DNA of 11,593 nucleotides, from the NCBI RefSeq assembly GCF_001854865.1, contig NZ_MDDW01000028.1, forward strand, positions 258,131 to 269,723, read 5' to 3'. Under the pieces are notes generated by a model. That model made no database searches, was not told the origin of the DNA, and saw only the letters and a list, made by a program, of their open reading frames with translations. This DNA is from Rhizobium sp. LCM 4573 (GTDB lineage Bacteria > Pseudomonadota > Alphaproteobacteria > Rhizobiales > Rhizobiaceae). Made by a program: the position numbers and the translations under genes. Below, in pieces: positions 7,155 to 11,593 of the stretch (position 1 is the first letter of the stretch; each line of letters begins with the position of its first letter).

Positions 7155-9986
7155 TCAGAAGAAGCCGCGCCGCTGCCACCAGCCGGCCTTCTTCGGCTTG
7201 GACGGCTCGCCGCCTTCTTCACCGGCCTCGGGGGCGGAACTCTTCACCACCGGCTCGGCGGATGAGGATATATTGGAGGCGCGGTTGGCGCGGGCCGGCT
7301 TTGCGGCGTCATCCGGCTCTCCGGCTTCCTCCTTTGTGGAGGCGGGTTCGGTAGCGCTTTCCGCAGGCTTCTCGCCAAGCGCCGCAGCTGCCTGCTCGGC
7401 AATCACCTCGACTGGAGCCGGCGCTTCCGCTGCCGTTTCTTCGGCAGGGGAGGCCGCAGCTTTGGCTCGCCGCGACCGGCGCGGCTTTGCCGGCTTGCTT
7501 TCCGCGGACTCCACAGGCTCGGCCTCAGCGGTTACCTCGACGGGGGTAGTCGCCGCGGTCGGCTCTTCTGCTGCCTCGGGTGAAGCAGCTTCTGCCGTTT
7601 CCTCGCCAGTCTCTTCAGCAGCTTCTTCCGCTGCCGTCAACTCCTGCTCCTCGCCGTTGCGGTTGCGACGACCGCCACGCTTGCCGCGGCGGCGGCGCTT
7701 GCGGCGGTTTTCTTCGTCGCTCTCGGCGCCGAGAGAAACCTGCTGCTCCTCCTCCGCGCTCTCGTCTTCGTCGCCTTCATCCTCGGCTTCCTGATCGGAA
7801 ACCGTATCGCGGTCGGCTTGCCCTGCCTGGACATCCGCTCCGCGTTCGCCCTTGTTGCGGCGGCGGCGGCGGCGCTTGCGTTTGCGGCCGTTCTGCTCTT
7901 CTCCGTTGCCGGAAGCGGCGGGCGCCGATTTGCTTTCGACGATTTCCTCTTCCTCTTCGTCCTCCTCGATGACGATATCGTCATCTTCCTCGACGGGAAG
8001 GGCAGCAAACTGCATCAGGCTTTCGATCTTGATCGGATTTTCCACCGCCTCGCCGCGGTCGATCGCGAAATGGCTGAAGCCTATTCCATCGTCCGATTCG
8101 ATGAAGATCGAGACGCCGAAGCGCTTCTCGTAATCGACAACCGTGTTGCGCTTGTAATTGAGCAGATAGAGCGCGGTTTCGGGCGTGGTGCGCACGGTGA
8201 TGTCGTGCGTCGTGTTCTTCAGCAGGTATTCCTCGATGCCGCGCAGAACGTGGAGCGCGATCGAGGACTGCGAGCGCACGTGACCGGTGCCGCCGCAATG
8301 CGAGCAGATCTGTGTCGTCGATTCGAGCACCGAAGCGCGGATGCGCTGACGCGACATTTCGAGCAGGCCGAAGTGCGAGATGCGGCCGACCTGAATGCGG
8401 GCGCGGTCGTTCTTCAGGCAGTCCTTCAGCTTCTTCTCGACGGCGCGGTTGTTGCGCTTCTCCTCCATGTCGATGAAGTCGATGACGATGAGGCCGGCAA
8501 GATCGCGCAGGCGGAGCTGGCGGGCGACTTCCTCGGCAGCCTCCAGATTGGTCTGCAGCGCCGTTTCCTCGATCGAGTGCTCGCGGGTCGAGCGGCCGGA
8601 GTTGACGTCGATCGCCACCAGCGCTTCGGTCTGGTTGATGATGAGATAGCCGCCGGATTTCAGCGTCACCTGCGGCTGAAGCATGCGGTCGAGTTGGGCC
8701 TCGATACCGGAGCGCGAGAAGATCGGATGCAGGTCGCGGTAAGGCTGGACCACCTTCGCATGGCTCGGCATCAGCATCTTCATGAAGTCCTTGGCTTCAC
8801 GATAGCCGTCCTCGCCCGCAACGATGATTTCGGAGATATCCTTGTTGTAGAGGTCGCGGATCGAGCGCTTGATGAGAGAGCCTTCCTCGTAGACGAGGCA
8901 GGGCGCAGTGGAGTTCAGCGTCAGCGTGCGCACATTCTCCCAAAGGCGCATCAGGTATTCGAAGTCGCGCTTGACCTCGACGCGGGTGCGGTTCGCCCCG
9001 GCCGTGCGCAGGATCACTCCCATGCCCTGCGGCACGTCGAGTTCGCGAGCGATCTCCTTCAGGCGCTTGCGGTCCTGCGGACTGGTGATCTTGCGGGAAA
9101 TGCCGCCGCCACGCGCCGTGTTCGGCATCAGGACCGAATAGCGGCCGGCGAGCGAGAGATAGGTCGTCAGTGCAGCGCCCTTGTTGCCGCGCTCTTCCTT
9201 GGCGACCTGGACCAGAAGAATCTGGCGGCGCTTGATGACTTCCTGGATGCGATACTGCTTGCGCGGCTTGCGCACCACGCGGTCCGGCACCTCTTCCATC
9301 GCGTCTTCGGCGCCGACCGATTCGATCTCTTCCTTCTCGTGATGGTCGTCATCGTCGTCGTCCGCTTCATCGTTGCGGCCGCGGCGGCTCGTGACATCCT
9401 CCGAGATGGTATCGGTTTCGACCATGGCGGCCATTTCGCCGGGCGTGGAACCGTCGTCGCTCTCCGAGGACGGGGCGAGCTCCACCGTCTCCGACGCTGC
9501 GGCGGCTTCCGTGGTCTTCTTGCGGGAACGGCTGCGCTTCGGTTTGGCCTTCGGCTTCTCGGCCTCCTCGACGGGTGCGGCTTCGGTCGTTTCGACCTCG
9601 GCGGGCTCGCCCGCGCTCGCCACGTCGATAGTCGGCTGTTCCTCGTTTGCGAGGTCGACCACCGGATCGGCTGCCTCGGCCTCGGCGATCTTGCGCTGGT
9701 CCTCGGCTTCCTGCTGCATCAGCGCCTGCCGGTCGGCGAGCGGGATCTGATAGTAATCCGGGTGGATTTCCGCAAAGGCCAGGAAGCCGTGGCGATTGCC
9801 GCCGTAATCGACGAAGGCGGCCTGCAGGGAGGGTTCTACCCGCGTAACCTTCGCCAGATAGATATTGCCGCGTATCTGTTTTTTGTGCTGTGATTCGAAG
9901 TCGAACTCTTCGATCCGGTTGCCGCGAACGACAACTACCCGCGTCTCCTCTTCATGAGACGCATCGATAAGCATTTTGTCTGCCAT
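7155..9986 (-). CDS. rne: Ribonuclease E, alphaproteobacterial type
   Basis: RNase E is the single-strand endoribonuclease that starts mRNA decay, processes rRNA/tRNA and scaffolds the degradosome. In the 943 residues, an RNase H-like/S1 region begins MLIDASHEEETRVVVV and FVDYGGNRHGFL (58-69). It is interrupted by an acidic low-complexity insertion (about 84-245). S1 resumes at KEERGNKGAALTT (263-275), followed by the 5'-sensor RTAG (327-330). The DNase I-like catalytic domain has D460 (AIDVNSG) and D503 (VIDFIDM), corresponding to E. coli D303 and D346. The zinc link is C561/C564 (CSHC). The C-terminal ~270 residues are disordered, alternating acidic blocks with Arg-rich blocks (701-713, 761-776, 835-842). 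They end GWWQRRGFF, like the PNPase-binding GWW motif of Caulobacter RNase E. The ATG at 9986 has GAGGAG ten bases upstream. Confidence 0.98.
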   Translation of the reverse strand: MADKMLIDASHEEETRVVVVRGNRIEEFDFESQHKKQIRGNIYLAKVTRVEPSLQAAFVDYGGNRHGFLAFAEIHPDYYQIPLADRQALMQQEAEDQRKIAEAEAADPVVDLANEEQPTIDVASAGEPAEVETTEAAPVEEAEKPKAKPKRSRSRKKTTEAAAASETVELAPSSESDDGSTPGEMAAMVETDTISEDVTSRRGRNDEADDDDDDHHEKEEIESVGAEDAMEEVPDRVVRKPRKQYRIQEVIKRRQILLVQVAKEERGNKGAALTTYLSLAGRYSVLMPNTARGGGISRKITSPQDRKRLKEIARELDVPQGMGVILRTAGANRTRVEVKRDFEYLMRLWENVRTLTLNSTAPCLVYEEGSLIKRSIRDLYNKDISEIIVAGEDGYREAKDFMKMLMPSHAKVVQPYRDLHPIFSRSGIEAQLDRMLQPQVTLKSGGYLIINQTEALVAIDVNSGRSTREHSIEETALQTNLEAAEEVARQLRLRDLAGLIVIDFIDMEEKRNNRAVEKKLKDCLKNDRARIQVGRISHFGLLEMSRQRIRASVLESTTQICSHCGGTGHVRSQSSIALHVLRGIEEYLLKNTTHDITVRTTPETALYLLNYKRNTVVDYEKRFGVSIFIESDDGIGFSHFAIDRGEAVENPIKIESLMQFAALPVEEDDDIVIEEDEEEEEIVESKSAPAASGNGEEQNGRKRKRRRRRRNKGERGADVQAGQADRDTVSDQEAEDEGDEDESAEEEQQVSLGAESDEENRRKRRRRGKRGGRRNRNGEEQELTAAEEAAEETGEETAEAASPEAAEEPTAATTPVEVTAEAEPVESAESKPAKPRRSRRAKAAASPAEETAAEAPAPVEVIAEQAAAALGEKPAESATEPASTKEEAGEPDDAAKPARANRASNISSSAEPVVKSSAPEAGEEGGEPSKPKKAGWWQRRGFF

Positions 9987-10022
9987 AGAAATTCTGCTCC
10001 TCGGCGCAGCCGCACGGATGCG

Positions 10023-10051
10023 GATAGGCCTGCCGCGAGGGCAGGCCTATC
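10023..10051 (-). promoter_or_regulatory. Perfect 12-bp hairpin in the rne 5' leader
   Basis: GATAGGCCTGCC (10023-10034), a five-base loop and GGCAGGCCTATC (10040-10051) are exact reverse complements. In the rne message the hairpin ends 36 bases before the ATG, just upstream of the GAGGAG ribosome binding site. No U-tract follows in either direction, so it is not an ordinary terminator. In E. coli the rne leader holds a hairpin used for RNase E autoregulation. A similar role here is inference from position only. Confidence 0.6.
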
Positions 10052-10408
10052 GTGCATTGTGGCCATTGCGCCGGATAAAGATGTTCCCGTCGGGCGCGAC
10101 AATTGCGGCAACCGGAATGCCGAAGGGGCTTCAAACTCCCTCAGTCTGTCCTGGTTCTGCAAATTTTGCCGCAACATAAAAGTCCAAACGAGAACGACGA
10201 ACCTTAGACCCCCGAGGGGCCCGATGAATGTGCTCCGTGTGAGCGTGGGTGGCGTGCCACCCGGTACCGTTCCGGCCACCGCCGGTTTGATCGAGTATCA
10301 GGAAAAAGTGTAGCGACGGCGGATGAATATCGGCTCACGGCGCCAGGTTCCTCGTTGGCTGGCTGCCTGCCGACAGACTATCCCGTCAACACTTTAACCC
10401 TCATGCGC

Positions 10409-10437
10409 GTTGTATGGTTTATCTGTCACAATAGCAA
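10409..10437 (-). promoter_or_regulatory. Candidate sigma-70-type promoter for rne
   Basis: Read leftward, TTGCTA (complement of 10432-10437) and TACAAC (complement of 10409-10414) are spaced by 17 bases. Each matches the TTGACA/TATAAT consensus at four of six positions. The start would be near 10402, giving a long leader before the rne ATG at 9986. The scores are modest and another promoter closer to rne is possible. Confidence 0.28.
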
Positions 10438-10602
10438 GGGAAAAGCCTGATAGGGGCGAGGCCTGCCATATTGCGGATGGAATTGCGGGCCTTATGGATG
10501 CAATTGGGGCAGGGTTCGATTCGCCGGCGCCGGGTGGAAGGCGCTTGCCAGCGGCTTTCGGCGAGGCCATGAACCGATGACTGCGAAAGATTGCTTGAGA
10601 GA

Positions 10603-10607
10603 AGGAG
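10603..10607 (+). promoter_or_regulatory. Ribosome binding site supporting a TTG start for the amidase
   Basis: AGGAG (part of GAAGGAGC) ends five bases before TTG at 10613, the best-placed Shine-Dalgarno sequence in this frame. The in-frame ATG at 10577 has only a GAGG ten bases upstream. The ATG at 10655 has no purine-rich site. Confidence 0.5.
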
Positions 10608-10612
10608 CGAAA

Positions 10613-11593
10613 TTGAACGGACATCTGCTTGGCGAAGGCACCGTCCGGCGACTGATGCGAATCACTTGCGCGGCGCTCCTGTCCCTGGGGCTCTGCCCGG
10701 GCCTGTCCTCGGCGCTCGCCGCGGCTGTCGATTCCAAGCCGCTGCTCGCCTTCGCCGCCCGCATCGCAGGGGACAATGCGCGTACGCGGATCGTGATCGA
10801 TTTCGAGGAGAGGCCGGAGTTTTCCGTTCATTATATAGGCTCGCCGGAACGGGTGATCATCGATCTTCCGGCGACCGCCTTCGCGTTTCCGGAGGCGGAT
10901 CTGGCGGCGCGCGGCCTGTTCAGCGACATCCGCTACGGCACGATGGACGAATCGAGCGCGCGCATCGTGCTGACGGCCATCAGACCTGTCCGGCTCGCGC
11001 TTGCTGAAGTCCAGCCGAACGAGCAGGGCGGTTTCCGCCTCGTGCTGGACACCGAGATGGTATCGGCGGAAATCTTTGCCGACCTCGTGAAGAAGCAGAC
11101 CTGGACAACCCCCGCAGCTGCCAAGCCGGAGGACATCACGACCGCCGCAAAGGATGACGTCTTCACGGTCGCGGTCGATGCCGGTCACGGAGGGATCGAC
11201 GCGGGCGCGACGGGTGCCTCGTCGAAGACGCCTGAAAAGACGATCACGCTTGCCTTTGCCCGCGTTCTTGCCGCCAAGCTCAACGAGCAGCAGGGTGTCG
11301 AAGCCTTCCTCACCCGCGACAAGGATACTTTCCTGTCGCTTTCCGAGCGCGTGACGATCGCGCGGCAGCGGGGCGCCGATCTTTTCGTATCCCTACATGC
11401 CGATACGCTCGCCCAGAAGGACATTCGCGGAGCGACGGTCTATACGCTTTCCGACAGGGCCTCCGACCGGATGGCGGAAAACCTGGCCATGCGCGAGAAC
11501 CTGTCCGACCAGTTGGCGGGCTTCAGCCTGCAGAGCGGGCCGCCGGAGGTCGCCGACATTCTGCTCGATCTTACGCGCCGCGAGACCCAGGCC
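10613..11593 (+). CDS. amiC: N-acetylmuramoyl-L-alanine amidase with AMIN domain, 3'-truncated by the window edge
   Basis: This periplasmic zinc amidase cleaves the amide bond between MurNAc and the stem peptide of peptidoglycan, typically for daughter-cell separation. The 327 visible residues begin with a signal peptide (basic n-region to R16, hydrophobic core, cleavage near SSALA). An AMIN domain (about 45-150) follows; this domain targets such enzymes to the septum or envelope. After a short linker, Amidase_3 starts at FTVAVDAGHGGIDAG. Zinc ligands seen are H192, E208 (in KTPEKTITLA) and H262 (SLHAD); the final catalytic Glu lies beyond the window. ATG at 10577 is an alternative start in the same open frame. 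The divergent arrangement with rne is common in rhizobia. The symbol follows common usage; amiA/amiB-type names cannot be excluded. Confidence 0.92.
   Translation, partial: MNGHLLGEGTVRRLMRITCAALLSLGLCPGLSSALAAAVDSKPLLAFAARIAGDNARTRIVIDFEERPEFSVHYIGSPERVIIDLPATAFAFPEADLAARGLFSDIRYGTMDESSARIVLTAIRPVRLALAEVQPNEQGGFRLVLDTEMVSAEIFADLVKKQTWTTPAAAKPEDITTAAKDDVFTVAVDAGHGGIDAGATGASSKTPEKTITLAFARVLAAKLNEQQGVEAFLTRDKDTFLSLSERVTIARQRGADLFVSLHADTLAQKDIRGATVYTLSDRASDRMAENLAMRENLSDQLAGFSLQSGPPEVADILLDLTRRETQA

Larger units (their letters stand above)
9987..10612. other. Divergent rne/amidase intergenic region with a structured rne leader
   Basis: These 626 bases between divergent genes carry no supportable coding gene. 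Short open frames here overlap each other on both strands and lack family features or ribosome binding sites. The rne side is rich in potential RNA structure. A perfect 12-bp hairpin lies at 10023-10051, a 5-bp hairpin at 10106-10122 (CGGCA/TGCCG), a GC hairpin around 10209-10219 (CCCC/GGGG), and a 6-bp tetraloop hairpin at 10247-10262 (GGGTGG/CCACCC). A candidate leftward promoter at 10409-10437 would give an rne leader of roughly 415 bases. I saw no clear promoter for the rightward amidase. Confidence 0.6.

Noticed and set aside
9341..9360. GTC/GTCATC-type microrepeats inside rne, considered as a DNA repeat element
   Set aside because: They simply encode the Asp-rich part of the RNase E insertion in the correct frame.
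7818..9893. 691-codon open frame antisense to rne
   Set aside because: It lies wholly opposite a certain RNase E gene. Its composition (runs of hydrophobic and Asp/Arg residues) is what GC-rich codon bias creates in the mirror frame, and it has no recognisable domain.
9954..10313. Short open frames on both strands in the rne leader
   Set aside because: They overlap each other and the rne start, have Arg/Pro/Cys-rich composition typical of non-coding GC-rich DNA, and lack a ribosome binding site.
10459..10467. Second copy of AGGCCTGCC, also present in the rne leader hairpin (10026-10034)
   Set aside because: A nine-base match in GC-rich DNA is likely by chance, and the second copy has no matching inverted arm.
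10394..11188. 264-codon leftward open frame opposite the amidase
   Set aside because: It is antisense to the signal peptide and AMIN domain of a clear amidase and has no domain features.
1..11593. Mobile elements, CRISPR arrays, tRNA genes, toxin-antitoxin or defence systems
   Set aside because: None is visible. Nearly all coding space is taken by conserved housekeeping genes with consistent codon use, and no direct repeats flanking an insertion were seen.

Overview
This window looks like a piece of the main chromosome of an alphaproteobacterium of the order Rhizobiales (Hyphomicrobiales), most likely a Sinorhizobium/Ensifer- or Rhizobium-type organism. The reasons are the GC-rich codon usage, an NDUFA12-type complex I subunit, a DUF2155 secreted protein, an RNase E with a long acidic insertion in its S1 domain and a C-terminal GWW motif, and the gene order rne divergent from an AMIN/Amidase_3 amidase. 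The genus is an inference from protein character and synteny; no search was run.

Layout. Bases 1-3002 are read rightward: the 3' part of gatB (tRNA-dependent amidotransferase subunit B), two tandem GNAT acetyltransferases, the complex I accessory subunit NDUFA12, and a secreted DUF2155 protein. This block meets the next one head-on, with a 4-base stop-codon overlap. Bases 2999-6860 are read leftward. In transcription order they hold a periplasmic DsbA-family thiol oxidoreductase, a probable terminator, then aroQ (type II dehydroquinase), accB and accC (biotin carboxyl carrier protein and biotin carboxylase) and aat (leucyl/phenylalanyl-tRNA-protein transferase). Further right, also leftward, is rne (RNase E, 7155-9986) with a clear intrinsic terminator. 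Rightward from about 10613 an N-acetylmuramoyl-L-alanine amidase gene runs off the window end.

How they work together. The window is ordinary housekeeping: tRNA charging fidelity (gatB), respiration (NDUFA12), aromatic amino acid and fatty acid precursor supply (aroQ, accBC), N-end-rule tagging (aat), periplasmic disulfide chemistry (DsbA family), RNA decay (rne) and cell-wall splitting (amidase). I found no mobile element, CRISPR array, phage gene, tRNA or rRNA, and no convincing undescribed multi-gene system.

The parts that best repay a second look are non-coding or structural. They are the 626-base rne/amidase intergenic region with a perfect 12-bp hairpin in the rne leader, the insertion and charge-patterned tail of RNase E, the ScsC-like N-terminus and extra C-terminal cysteine pair of the DsbA-family protein, and the uncharacterised DUF2155 protein.
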